Shown here in pieces: positions 1-8,002 of a stretch of 64,000 nucleotides of DNA (position 1 is its first letter; every line of letters starts with the position of its first letter). The DNA is taken from positions 1 through 64,000 of the forward strand of contig CAIQWT010000007.1 in NCBI GenBank assembly GCA_903875605.1, written 5' to 3'. This stretch comes from an uncultured Geobacteraceae bacterium. GTDB taxonomy: Bacteria > Desulfobacterota > Desulfuromonadia > Geobacterales > Pseudopelobacteraceae. Both the position numbers and the translations under genes were made by a program. The notes beneath the pieces are model-generated. The model saw only the letters and a list, made by a program, of their open reading frames with translations, had not been told where the DNA came from and did no database searches.

Positions 1-141
1 CAACGCCGCTCGTAACATCTTGGCCGCCGGACTGGCGGTGTCAGCCCTTGGAGAATCTGTAAGCCCTGGTGTCACATGCTGACATCAGGCACGACTCAGC
101 GAATTGGGAATCCAACGACTTTAGTCGTGGGAGCAGTCAAC
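1..141 (+). mobile_element. Right end of an IS200/IS605-family element (tnpB tail plus end hairpin)
   Basis: The first 82 bases encode the tail of a TnpB-type protein. After it comes a short untranslated stretch with a small hairpin (about 112-130, arms CGAC and GTCG around TTTA) followed by GGGAGCAGTCAA. This hairpin-then-GAGCAGTCAA layout is the usual right end of IS605-group elements, where it also forms the 3' end of the TnpB guide RNA (omega RNA). The left part of the element lies outside the window. The exact end is inferred to be near base 140, about 20 bases before the htrA start codon. Confidence 0.75.
2..82 (+). CDS. tnpB: TnpB-family RNA-guided nuclease, C-terminal fragment (cut by window edge)
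   Basis: Reading from base 2 gives 26 residues beginning NAARNILAAGLAV and ending at a TGA at 80-82. The N-A-A-x-N-I-L-x-x-G motif is the conserved end of TnpB (OrfB of IS605/IS1341-type elements), immediately after the last RuvC aspartate. TnpB is a programmable DNA nuclease that helps keep the element in place. Only the tail is visible, so it cannot be told whether the gene is intact. The same-strand htrA gene follows at once. Confidence 0.75.
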   Translation, partial: NAARNILAAGLAVSALGESVSPGVTC

Positions 142-162
142 CCGATACAGGTGCTGCTAAAA

Positions 163-1599
163 ATGAAACCGGCATATTCTATTACACACATTCTTTTCGC
201 TATTCTGCTGTCTGCTGTGACTCTGAGCGGATGCAGCGGAAAAAATGAAACTCCGCTGTTTCTTGAGTCAAATCGCAAGGGGGGCGAAGCGGATGCTCCG
301 GTTAAGGATGTACCTACCGACATCCTTTCAACCCAGAAAGCCTTCAGCAATGTATCGAAAAAAGTGACCCCTTCCGTCGTAAACATCTCGACGGTCAGTC
401 GAAAAAAAACCGTACAGCCTTTTTTTGAGGCGAACCCTCTTTTTGAGGATTTTTTCGGCGCACCACAAACCCGGAGAGACAAAAGTCTCGGTTCCGGCTT
501 TATAATCAGCAAGGATGGATATATTGTAACCAATGATCATGTCGTACGCGATGCCGAAAGTATTCAGGTTAAACTTTCCAATGACAAGGTTTACGATGCA
601 AAGGTAGTCGGTGGTGACCAGAAGACCGACATCGCCATCATCAAGATAAATGCTGCGGATCTTCCAACTGCGGTTCTGGGTGATTCTGACAAGCTGGAGG
701 CAGGGCAGTGGGCGATTGCCATCGGCAACCCGTTTGGGCTTGATCGCACCATGACTGTCGGGGTCGTTTCTGCTATCGGCCGATCCAATATGGGCATTGA
801 GACGTACGAGAACTTTATCCAGACTGATGCCTCTATAAATCCCGGTAACTCGGGGGGGCCGCTTCTAAACGTCTACGGAGAGGTTATCGGCATTAACACG
901 GCTATTGTGGCCGCCGGGCAGGGAATCGGCTTCGCCATTCCGATTAACATGGCCAAGCCGGTATTTGCCCAGTTGATCAAGAAAGGCAATGTCAGTCGCG
1001 GATACATGGGGGTTACAATCCAGCCGGTAACCGAGGAACTGGCGCAATCATTCGGCTTGAAGCAGGCCAAAGGTGCGCTGGTCAACGACGTCATAAAAGG
1101 CGGCCCTGCTGACAAGGCCGGTATCCGTCAGGGTGATGTCATCACTGCCCTTAACGGCACCGAAGTTAAAGATCCATCCCATCTCCAGCGCCTGGTTGCC
1201 GAGGCAGGCATCGGCACAGCCGCAAAAATCACCATTTTTCGTGACGGCAAAACACTTGAGCACAGCTTAACCCTTGCAAGTGCCGACTCCGCTCCAAAGC
1301 AGCGGCAGCGCGAAGAGCGTCGTGGCCGACAGCAGGATGGCGAGGCTGATCTTCTCGGATTGATTGTCGAAAATAGCGAATCTGGCGAAGGCGTCGTAGT
1401 GGCTGAGGTCGCAAGCGGCGGAGTGGCCGCTGAGGCCGGTATGAAACGTGGAGATATTATTGTATCGATAAACCGTACACGGACGCCGACCACTTTGGAA
1501 TATACCCGCATCATCAAGAACTCCGGCCGCTCTGGAAATCTGACGATTCTTGTCCGCCGCGGTGATGCAAGCATCTACTTTGCATTACGCTTAAAATAG
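163..1599 (+). CDS. HtrA/DegP-family serine protease, lipoprotein type
   Basis: Envelope protease and chaperone that degrades misfolded exported proteins. The 478-residue product starts with a lipoprotein signal (LSGC, Cys24 would be lipidated). The trypsin-like domain has the triad His126 (TNDHVV), Asp156 (KTDIAI) and Ser230 (GNSGGP), followed by two PDZ domains (about 280-370 and 400-475). The Gln/Arg-rich linker between the PDZ domains is typical of DegP/DegQ. I chose ATG 163 because the signal peptide starts there; the open frame runs further up to 76 but that part overlaps the insertion-sequence end. No good ribosome site precedes 163, and the IS end sits about 20 bases upstream, so its native promoter may have been displaced. 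Confidence 0.92.
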   Translation: MKPAYSITHILFAILLSAVTLSGCSGKNETPLFLESNRKGGEADAPVKDVPTDILSTQKAFSNVSKKVTPSVVNISTVSRKKTVQPFFEANPLFEDFFGAPQTRRDKSLGSGFIISKDGYIVTNDHVVRDAESIQVKLSNDKVYDAKVVGGDQKTDIAIIKINAADLPTAVLGDSDKLEAGQWAIAIGNPFGLDRTMTVGVVSAIGRSNMGIETYENFIQTDASINPGNSGGPLLNVYGEVIGINTAIVAAGQGIGFAIPINMAKPVFAQLIKKGNVSRGYMGVTIQPVTEELAQSFGLKQAKGALVNDVIKGGPADKAGIRQGDVITALNGTEVKDPSHLQRLVAEAGIGTAAKITIFRDGKTLEHSLTLASADSAPKQRQREERRGRQQDGEADLLGLIVENSESGEGVVVAEVASGGVAAEAGMKRGDIIVSINRTRTPTTLEYTRIIKNSGRSGNLTILVRRGDASIYFALRLK

Positions 1600-1671
1600 T
1601 GTACGATGTCTAACCATAGAAACTTGTCAGACGTGCTATATGCACCGGATGATACTTGAGGGTCCGTATCC

Positions 1672-1935
1672 ATGAACATGATAGATAATCCAGATCAAGC
1701 GCGACGATTGGCCAGAGCCATTCTCTCCGATGTGGCCATGTACAACAAGGAAAAGGTCGAGAACGGCATCAAGAATGATAATATTTTTGATGTTCTTAAG
1801 GATGAACTTGAAGAAGGACGGCAGCATTTTTTTTCCAGGGTATCCACCGACATCAACCCGGAAGTTGTTTACGGAACCGCTGTTGTTGATGTGTTGATCA
1901 AACGGGCCGGGAAAATTGAATCTTCAATCTGGTAA
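1672..1935 (+). CDS. Conserved hypothetical protein, 87 residues
   Basis: A small, mostly helical, charged protein beginning MNMIDNPDQARRLARAIL. The pattern 'ARRLARAI-x-D-hydrophobic-x-Y' followed by an acidic helix resembles small cytoplasmic proteins found in Geobacter-type genomes, but I cannot assign a function. No signal peptide, no cysteines. It lies between htrA and rluD on the same strand, 72 bases before rluD, and a weak terminator-like hairpin separates it from rluD. An alternative start is the ATG two codons later. Coding status is supported by good codon structure and the absence of a competing gene on the other strand. Confidence 0.6.
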   Translation: MNMIDNPDQARRLARAILSDVAMYNKEKVENGIKNDNIFDVLKDELEEGRQHFFSRVSTDINPEVVYGTAVVDVLIKRAGKIESSIW

Positions 1936-1960
1936 CTAACCACCATACTACTATTTCTGC

Positions 1961-1987
1961 AAGGCGCGCCTGCTTCGGTGCGCCTTT
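1961..1987 (+). terminator. Weak intrinsic terminator upstream of rluD
   Basis: Arms AAGGCGC and GCGCCTT flank a 12-base loop. Only a short T stretch follows, so termination is probably partial. Confidence 0.35.
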
Positions 1988-2007
1988 GCTGTTTGTTGAG
2001 GAACTCT

Positions 2008-2955
2008 ATGAACCATTTTTCAATCACTTTTTCCCCCGAAAATGAACCAGCCAGAATTGATCTTTTTCTCAGCCGCGAGATGGAGGGTGAATCGCGGGCG
2101 GCCATCCAGAGATACATTGAAACGGGCTGCGTACTGATAGATGGTATGCCGGTACGAACTTCACTGAAACTGAGAGGGGGGGAGCAGATCGAGATAGACA
2201 TCCCGCCTCCGCTGCCGGCCCAACCGCTTGCTGAGGCGATCCCGCTGGATGTGTTGTATGAGGACGGCGATCTGATTGTGATCAACAAAGCTGCCGGCAT
2301 GGTGGTACACCCCGGAGCCGGCAATACAAGCGGTACTCTGGTAAACGCACTGCTTGCGCATTGCAGTGACCTTGCCGGCATTGGCGGAGAGCTGCGCCCC
2401 GGCATCGTCCACCGCCTGGATAAGGGGACATCAGGAGTGCTGGTTGCAGCCAAGCACGATCGGTCACATCAGGCTCTTTCAGAACAGTTTAGTGCCCACA
2501 CTGTAAAGCGTATCTATCAGGCACTTGTCTTCGGCTCCCCTCCGGAGGATACCGGAAAAATTGAAGGGATCATCGGGCGGCATCCGACCGAGCGACTGCG
2601 TTTGTCAGGCAAAGCAAAAAACGGGAAACACGCAGTAACACGATGGAAGGTGAAAGAGCGTTATGGCAGGATTTCACTGGTGGAATTGAGACTGGAGACC
2701 GGGCGTACCCACCAGATCAGAGTACACCTGACAGAAGCCGGATTCCCGCTGCTGGGGGATCCGTTATATCCGGACGGCGGGCGCGGTAACAATATTCCAG
2801 ACACTCAACTGCGCGGTATGATCAACCGTCTTGGCCGTCAGGCTCTCCACGCCCGTTGCCTTGGTTTTATTCATCCTTCAAGTGGTGAGTATATAGAATT
2901 TACGACTGAGCCACCTGAGGATATGCAGGAACTACTGGCGTATCTGAGGAAGTAG
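2008..2955 (+). CDS. rluD: RluD-type 23S rRNA pseudouridine synthase
   Basis: Converts uridines of 23S rRNA (helix 69 in the best-known member) to pseudouridine. The 315-residue protein has an N-terminal S4 RNA-binding domain (about 15-75) and a RluA-family catalytic domain with the motif HRLDKGTSG, in which Asp138 is the catalytic aspartate, and the later GRTHQIRVH motif. I chose ATG 2008 (GAGGAA upstream, start MNHFSI) rather than the TTG/ATG positions further up. Its last 56 bases overlap the convergent HAD-phosphatase gene. rluA, rluC and rluD are hard to separate by sequence alone; length and the S4 domain favour RluD. Confidence 0.88.
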   Translation: MNHFSITFSPENEPARIDLFLSREMEGESRAAIQRYIETGCVLIDGMPVRTSLKLRGGEQIEIDIPPPLPAQPLAEAIPLDVLYEDGDLIVINKAAGMVVHPGAGNTSGTLVNALLAHCSDLAGIGGELRPGIVHRLDKGTSGVLVAAKHDRSHQALSEQFSAHTVKRIYQALVFGSPPEDTGKIEGIIGRHPTERLRLSGKAKNGKHAVTRWKVKERYGRISLVELRLETGRTHQIRVHLTEAGFPLLGDPLYPDGGRGNNIPDTQLRGMINRLGRQALHARCLGFIHPSSGEYIEFTTEPPEDMQELLAYLRK

Positions 2956-3595
2956 ATTTAATTAGCAGCGCTTCCAGTCTCAGCAGCTGTTCCAGTGTCC
3001 GGCTTAGATACACAGGGCAGCCAAGCTGTTCCGGCACGCGCAGATCAACGTCATAGCGATCCCCTACAAAAAGGGCCTCATTTGCTGCAAGTCCGATTTT
3101 ACCGAGAACGCCCCTCACCAGGCCCTCATCCGGCTTACCTCTCCAGCTGTCATTGATAGTAAAAACATCTCGCACCAAACCATCCAACCCGAGATAATCC
3201 ATGATACGGGCCGTCAGAACACGATTGTTATTCGTATAAATGTACAGGCTGTAATTCTCCGCCAAGCGCTCCAACATCGCTGTTACACGCTCGTCACGCA
3301 CAAGAAATGCTTCGGGTCGCAGTTTCTGTTCAAAGAAACGATGTAAATCCTGAACATTCCCCCCCAACGTAGTGCAGACCGCAGAGATAGTCTGTGTTAT
3401 GCCGCTCTCTTGCGAGAGTTTCTGCCGGGTTGCGGCCATCTCGACGCCCGCTTCGTCCAGACTGATCTGCATGACCCCCGCAATATATTCCACAGAAGCA
3501 TTCTGGATTTCTGCGGCAAAGCGCTTACAAACGTACAGAGTACCGTCCAGGTCAAACACAATCCCTCGTATTTCAGCAGGCATGAATTGTGACAT
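2900..3595 (-). CDS. HAD-superfamily hydrolase (phosphoglycolate-phosphatase-like)
   Basis: A 231-residue HAD-family phosphatase. Motif I is FDLDGTLY (nucleophile Asp15, general acid Asp17); motif II is the IYTNNN segment; motif III/IV includes KPDEGL and VGDRYDVD. The helical cap lies between about 20 and 95. The substrate is not evident from sequence. Its start codon follows directly on the stop codon of the upstream methyltransferase gene, so the two are co-transcribed, and its 3' end overlaps rluD tail to tail. Confidence 0.82.
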   Translation of the reverse strand: MSQFMPAEIRGIVFDLDGTLYVCKRFAAEIQNASVEYIAGVMQISLDEAGVEMAATRQKLSQESGITQTISAVCTTLGGNVQDLHRFFEQKLRPEAFLVRDERVTAMLERLAENYSLYIYTNNNRVLTARIMDYLGLDGLVRDVFTINDSWRGKPDEGLVRGVLGKIGLAANEALFVGDRYDVDLRVPEQLGCPVYLSRTLEQLLRLEALLIKSTSSDTPVVPAYPQVAQS

Positions 3596-4744
3596 TCACC
3601 CCCCTATCCTGCGCCGACACAGCAGCTGAGGAGAAGTCACGCCTTTGGACTGAATCAGCACCCTGAACGTGTCACCCATACCACCATCAGGCAGGATCAG
3701 CTTTTTAAGAGTCAAGCGGAGGCGCAGCTTTTCCTCAGCAGAAATGGCAGAGCGCTCAATATCTTCAATCTCTTCAACAATACCGGCTGACATCAGGAAG
3801 CGATACTGCTCGCCAAAATAGTCGTTCTCCAGCCCCAGCGCCGCACCACAGTTCAGCATCGTGGTAAAATCAACGTGAGTGGTAATGTCCTGCAAACCCA
3901 GACGGAGATAGGGATTTTCTTCGGTTTGATGGCGATAATAGCAGAGCAGCGTTCCCAGCTTGCGCCGTGGCGTGTAAAGTTCAGCTGCGGTGTAGCCATA
4001 ATCGATAGTCAGGACAAAGCCCTGCTGGAGTGCCGTGGCGGCAGATGCCAGCCACTTCGGCGCATTCAGGTTAACTTCGGCCTGTTGGGCGGGATGCAGC
4101 ACCACACCAATCCGCAGCAGATATGCCTCAAGCTCCGGCGTTGATGGCTCGCCGGCCTCTTCGGCAAATTCGCCATCCGTACAGGTTACATATATTTCCT
4201 TCAGGCCGTCAGAGGTCATAACGACACGATGTACCGGCAGGGCATCTAGAAGTTCATTGGAATAGAGGCAGCCGCTGAATGTGAAAACTCCGGAAGCGAA
4301 CTCCGCCGGCGAAAGCCAGCTGAGTCGGTCTACATGTGCTGACAGCATCTCCCGTTGTGCTGACTCAAGTGTCGGCTCCTGCTCGACCAGTACCAGGCGC
4401 AGTGCGCCATACATCTCCGGCTCACGTTCGGCGACATAGTCCATGATGTCGCACGCCAGGCGACCATTACCGGCACCGCACTCCACCAGAGTAAACACAG
4501 CAGGATTGCCCATACTGCGCCACATCTGGGCAATCTCGCGGGCAATCACCCGTCCGAATGCAGCATGTACGGTAATACTGGTATAAAAATCCCCCTCGGC
4601 ACCGACTTTGCGCCCCGGAGATGTGTAGTAACCAAGCCCGGGTTCATAAAGGCAGGCAGCCATGAATTCGGCAAATGTTATGCGCCCCTGCTCGGCTATG
4701 CGTGTGGCAATGATGGCGTTTAGCGGTGTAGTTTCGGTTATCAT
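3596..4744 (-). CDS. MidA/NDUFAF7-family SAM-dependent protein arginine methyltransferase homolog
   Basis: A 382-residue protein of the DUF185 (MidA) family. The SAM-binding motif is ECGAGNGRLACD (about 88-99), preceded by the family-typical FTEFM-like N-terminal segment (here TFAEFMAACLYEPGLGYY). The mitochondrial member NDUFAF7 methylates a complex I subunit; bacterial substrates are mostly unknown. The start ATG at 4744 lacks a strong competitor. It is the first gene of a two-gene unit with the HAD hydrolase; the spacer between their stop and start codons is zero. Confidence 0.82.
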   Translation of the reverse strand: MITETTPLNAIIATRIAEQGRITFAEFMAACLYEPGLGYYTSPGRKVGAEGDFYTSITVHAAFGRVIAREIAQMWRSMGNPAVFTLVECGAGNGRLACDIMDYVAEREPEMYGALRLVLVEQEPTLESAQREMLSAHVDRLSWLSPAEFASGVFTFSGCLYSNELLDALPVHRVVMTSDGLKEIYVTCTDGEFAEEAGEPSTPELEAYLLRIGVVLHPAQQAEVNLNAPKWLASAATALQQGFVLTIDYGYTAAELYTPRRKLGTLLCYYRHQTEENPYLRLGLQDITTHVDFTTMLNCGAALGLENDYFGEQYRFLMSAGIVEEIEDIERSAISAEEKLRLRLTLKKLILPDGGMGDTFRVLIQSKGVTSPQLLCRRRIGG

Positions 4745-4811
4745 CTGACTCGGTGCTCCCCATTACAAAGAAAAATTAAAAAGCCTGTTTTACTTTCGAC
4801 AAGGTTCCCGC

Positions 4812-4839
4812 TTGCCGAAATGTATTTTTTCGCTACAAT
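4812..4839 (+). promoter_or_regulatory. Candidate sigma-70 promoter for the yqaA-recD unit
   Basis: TTGCCG, 16-base spacer, TACAAT. The start codon of the next gene lies about 45 bases after the predicted transcription start. Judged by eye only. Confidence 0.4.
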
Positions 4840-4893
4840 GTCCGCAATATAACAACTTGTCTAACAGCTGATACAGGGAGGCATTGTAGCGAT

Positions 4894-5385
4894 TTGAATC
4901 ATTTTGACAATCAATTTTTGGCATACACTGTCATGCTCCACGACTGGCTCAATCAACCCGGCTACCTATCACTGTTCTTTATGAGTTTTCTCGCTTCCAC
5001 TCTGCTGCCACTTGGTTCGGAGTGGTTACTTGTAATGATGCTTGTGGGGGGCTATGATCCAACCTCAACTGTTGCTACTGCCACTGTTGGAAATTACATG
5101 GGAGCTGTCGTAACCTACCTGATCGGCATTGGCGGGGGAAACTGGCTGATTGAGAAGGTTATGCGAGTAGCACCCCGACAACAGGAGCGTGCCCGAAGCT
5201 ATTACCAGCGTTTCGGAGTTTATTCATTACTCTTCTCCTGGCTGCCGGTATTAGGAGACCCGCTCTGCCTGGTCGCTGGCGTGCTGCGCATCAACTTTGG
5301 GCTTTTTACCATACTGGTTGCCACCGGAAAGCTTGTACGCTATGTCATAACCGCAGTGATCACGCTGACGGCTGCAAACATGTGA
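4894..5385 (+). CDS. YqaA/DedA-like (SNARE-associated) inner-membrane protein
   Basis: A 163-residue integral membrane protein with four to five hydrophobic segments and the family motif region 'STLLPLGSEWLLV' near residue 35, followed by a glycine-rich turn (GNYMGAVVTYLIG) and a C-terminal 'FSWLPVLGDPLCLVAGVLR' segment. This is the layout of the YqaA branch of the DedA/VTT superfamily, implicated in membrane lipid or envelope homeostasis. It starts at TTG 4894, with GGGAGG 11 bases upstream; no ATG fits. It is followed by recD after 45 bases. Confidence 0.75.
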   Translation: MNHFDNQFLAYTVMLHDWLNQPGYLSLFFMSFLASTLLPLGSEWLLVMMLVGGYDPTSTVATATVGNYMGAVVTYLIGIGGGNWLIEKVMRVAPRQQERARSYYQRFGVYSLLFSWLPVLGDPLCLVAGVLRINFGLFTILVATGKLVRYVITAVITLTAANM

Positions 5386-5430
5386 GGGGCTATGCACGGT
5401 ATTTTTTAGCAGACAAAAAGATATTCCACT

Positions 5431-7152
5431 ATGAGTGATTCCATAAAACTTACACCTCTCGACATTCATTTTGCCGATTTTATCGTTCGCATCGACCGAA
5501 ACCCCTGCGACGAACTTTGGTGGGGTGCTGCATTTGCCAGTAATTCCGCCGGGCGCGGGCATACCTGCTACAATCTCTTTGATCTGCCGGAGACCACTCT
5601 GCTGCCGCAACTGCAAACTGCACGCAACCCGCCTCCGGCAGATCTTGTTCAGTGGCGCGAAGCTCTGCAACCTTGTGATACCGTAGGCACTCCGGGAGCA
5701 TATACCCCGCTGATACTGGATCGAACCGGCCGACTGTATCTCCACCGTTGCTGGGGATATGAGCAGCAGGTCGCAGCAGGAATTATGTTGCGAAGCCAGA
5801 CTCCCGCAGTTGAGGATAGTCATCTTGAAGCTGCACTTAACCGCTATTTTCCGGTTCAATGTGGAGCTGTTGACCTGCAACGCACTGCCGCGCGCATGGC
5901 GCTGACGCACCGGTTTTCTGTTATTTCGGGGGGCCCGGGTACCGGCAAAACCGCTACAGTAGCCCGTATTTTGGCATTACTACTCGATGTGGCCGGCGAT
6001 TCTCCCCTGGAGATTACGCTCGCTGCACCAACCGGCAAAGCGGCTATGCGCCTTCATCAGTCAATATTACAAGCCACCGACCGCCTGGAGCTGCCGGATG
6101 GAATCAAACAGTTATTACCATCCGGAGTGAGCACTATACATCGACTGCTTGGCGTAAGGGTTCGTAGAGGTGGTTTCCGTCATAATCGCGACAACCGGCT
6201 TTCCTGTGATGTTCTTGTTGTTGATGAAGCCTCTATGGTTGATCTTCAACTGATGGCCAGCCTTTTGGAAGCGCTGCGTGATGATGCCAGGGTTATTCTG
6301 CTGGGGGATCGAAATCAGTTAGCCTCAGTGGAAGCCGGAGCGGTGCTGGCTGATATTTGCGACAACGCAAACAAGGCAGCAGTTCCGGTCACGCAGTTGA
6401 CTAAAAGTTATCGTTTTGGTGATGACAGCGGCATTGCGGCGCTGAGCCAACGGATTAACAGCGGTGAGAGTGCTGCCGCCTTTGAATTGCTGCAATCAGG
6501 GCGATACGCAGACATCCTCTGGCGGCCTGTCCAGAGCGGTAATGCTTTTGAGAAGGATTTCTGCCTTGCTGCAAGCAACGGCTATGACAGCTATACAAGG
6601 GCGACATCACCAGTAGAATCACTTGCAGCACTAAACTCGTTCAGGGTGTTATCTCCGCTTCGTTCAGGCCCTCGTGGCATAGAAAACCTCAACAGACTTT
6701 GCGAGAAAACCTTCTCTTCTGAACACAAAAAAAACCCCCACAGCTCCCCGCCGATGCCGATCATGATCACCGGAAACAACTACGAACTGGGCTTGTTTAA
6801 TGGTGATACCGGGGTGGTTATGGATAACTACGGCGTGACGACCGTCTGGTTTGAAAACCCGGAGGGGGGCTTGCGCCACTTTTCCATTCACCGCCTGCCC
6901 CCCGGAGAAACTGCTTTTGCCCTGACTGTCCATAAAAGCCAGGGATCGGAGTTTGACCGGGTGTTGCTGATTCTGCCGGACCAAATGTCGGAAGTTCTCA
7001 GTCGCGAACTGCTCTACACCGCCGTCACCCGAGCTAAAAGCCATATTGAAATCTGGGGATCGGAGGAGGTGTTTCGTCAGACTATCGAACGACGCATACT
7101 CAGAACATCGGGGCTTGGCGAACAACTCGCAGCGGGAGACCAGCATGATTGA
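5431..7152 (+). CDS. recD: RecD, exodeoxyribonuclease V alpha subunit (superfamily 1B helicase)
   Basis: The 5'-3' helicase subunit of RecBCD, which processes double-strand breaks. The 573-residue protein has the RecD1-type N-terminal domain (LTPLDIHFADFI), Walker A GGPGTGKT at about 167-174, Walker B VVDEASMVD, motif V 'VHKSQGSEFD' and motif VI 'YTAVTRAK'. The short N-terminus without the helix-hairpin-helix array argues against RecD2. No recB or recC is visible next to it: upstream is yqaA, downstream the oxidase cassette, whose first gene overlaps it by 8 bases. recBC are therefore expected elsewhere. Confidence 0.88.
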   Translation: MSDSIKLTPLDIHFADFIVRIDRNPCDELWWGAAFASNSAGRGHTCYNLFDLPETTLLPQLQTARNPPPADLVQWREALQPCDTVGTPGAYTPLILDRTGRLYLHRCWGYEQQVAAGIMLRSQTPAVEDSHLEAALNRYFPVQCGAVDLQRTAARMALTHRFSVISGGPGTGKTATVARILALLLDVAGDSPLEITLAAPTGKAAMRLHQSILQATDRLELPDGIKQLLPSGVSTIHRLLGVRVRRGGFRHNRDNRLSCDVLVVDEASMVDLQLMASLLEALRDDARVILLGDRNQLASVEAGAVLADICDNANKAAVPVTQLTKSYRFGDDSGIAALSQRINSGESAAAFELLQSGRYADILWRPVQSGNAFEKDFCLAASNGYDSYTRATSPVESLAALNSFRVLSPLRSGPRGIENLNRLCEKTFSSEHKKNPHSSPPMPIMITGNNYELGLFNGDTGVVMDNYGVTTVWFENPEGGLRHFSIHRLPPGETAFALTVHKSQGSEFDRVLLILPDQMSEVLSRELLYTAVTRAKSHIEIWGSEEVFRQTIERRILRTSGLGEQLAAGDQHD

Positions 7153-8002
7153 CAAGGTTCTCCAGAACATCGCGGCACCATTTACAGTGCGTTACGCAGT
7201 ATCACTTTCGGTGCTGCTGATGCTGCTGTTCTATTGTCATGATGGACACTGCACCGGGAGAGTCTCAGATTTCACTAAAGCTCGTGCGGAAGAAACAACC
7301 ATCGACGTAACAGAACAACTCGGCACCAGGCTTCCACCTGACATTGTCTTCCGGGATGAAGTCGGCACACCGATCAGGCTGACAGAACTGCTAAATGGAC
7401 CTACAATTATTCTTCCGGTATATTACAGCTGTACAAATATCTGCTACAATCTTCAGTGGGGATTGGCGCAGGTGCTGCCAAAAATCAAAAACAGCAAGGG
7501 TGAAGCGTACCGGGTTATCTCCATCAGCTTTGACGAACAGGACACACCACAGCTTGCAGCCAAGTTCAAGCGGGTCTACCTTAGTTCGATGCACACCCCT
7601 TTCCCCGGGGACAGCTGGCGTTTCCTGACCGGTGACGCCGAAAACATTAGAAGATTTACCTCGGCAATTGGATACGGTTTCCAGCGTCGAGGGCGGGAGT
7701 TCCTCCATCCGGTGGCCAGTCTCATAGTTACCGGAGATGGCACTATCGTCCGCTATCTGTACGGCACAACATTTCTTCCCAAGGATCTGGCACTGGCGCT
7801 GATCGAGGCGCGTGACGGCACATCCGGTATCACTATACGTAAAATGATGGATTATTGTTTTACCTTTGATCCGAAGCAGAAAACGTATGCCTTTAATATC
7901 CTGAGAGTTAGTGCTACTGTCGTCATCATCTGCACGGGAGGCTTTCTGGCTTTTCTGTTTATGACCGGCAGAAAACGTGACCAACAACATTCGAGGAAAT
8001 AA
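7145..8002 (+). CDS. SCO1/SenC-family copper chaperone for cytochrome oxidase
   Basis: Delivers copper to the CuA site of cytochrome c oxidase. The 285-residue product has an N-terminal membrane segment (about 15-31), a thioredoxin-like domain with the copper-binding pair Cys96-x3-Cys100 (YYSCTNIC) and the conserved histidine in FLHPV, then a C-terminal membrane segment (about 255-277). The C-terminal anchor is an addition seen in some SCO proteins of oxidase operons. ATG 7145 overlaps the end of recD by 8 bases; the gene ends in a TAATG overlap with ctaD. First gene of the oxidase cassette. Confidence 0.88.
   Translation: MIDKVLQNIAAPFTVRYAVSLSVLLMLLFYCHDGHCTGRVSDFTKARAEETTIDVTEQLGTRLPPDIVFRDEVGTPIRLTELLNGPTIILPVYYSCTNICYNLQWGLAQVLPKIKNSKGEAYRVISISFDEQDTPQLAAKFKRVYLSSMHTPFPGDSWRFLTGDAENIRRFTSAIGYGFQRRGREFLHPVASLIVTGDGTIVRYLYGTTFLPKDLALALIEARDGTSGITIRKMMDYCFTFDPKQKTYAFNILRVSATVVIICTGGFLAFLFMTGRKRDQQHSRK

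Noticed and set aside
96-533. Long antisense frames over htrA and many other genes
   Set aside because: They mirror strongly supported genes in another frame and show no protein-like motif or ribosome site.
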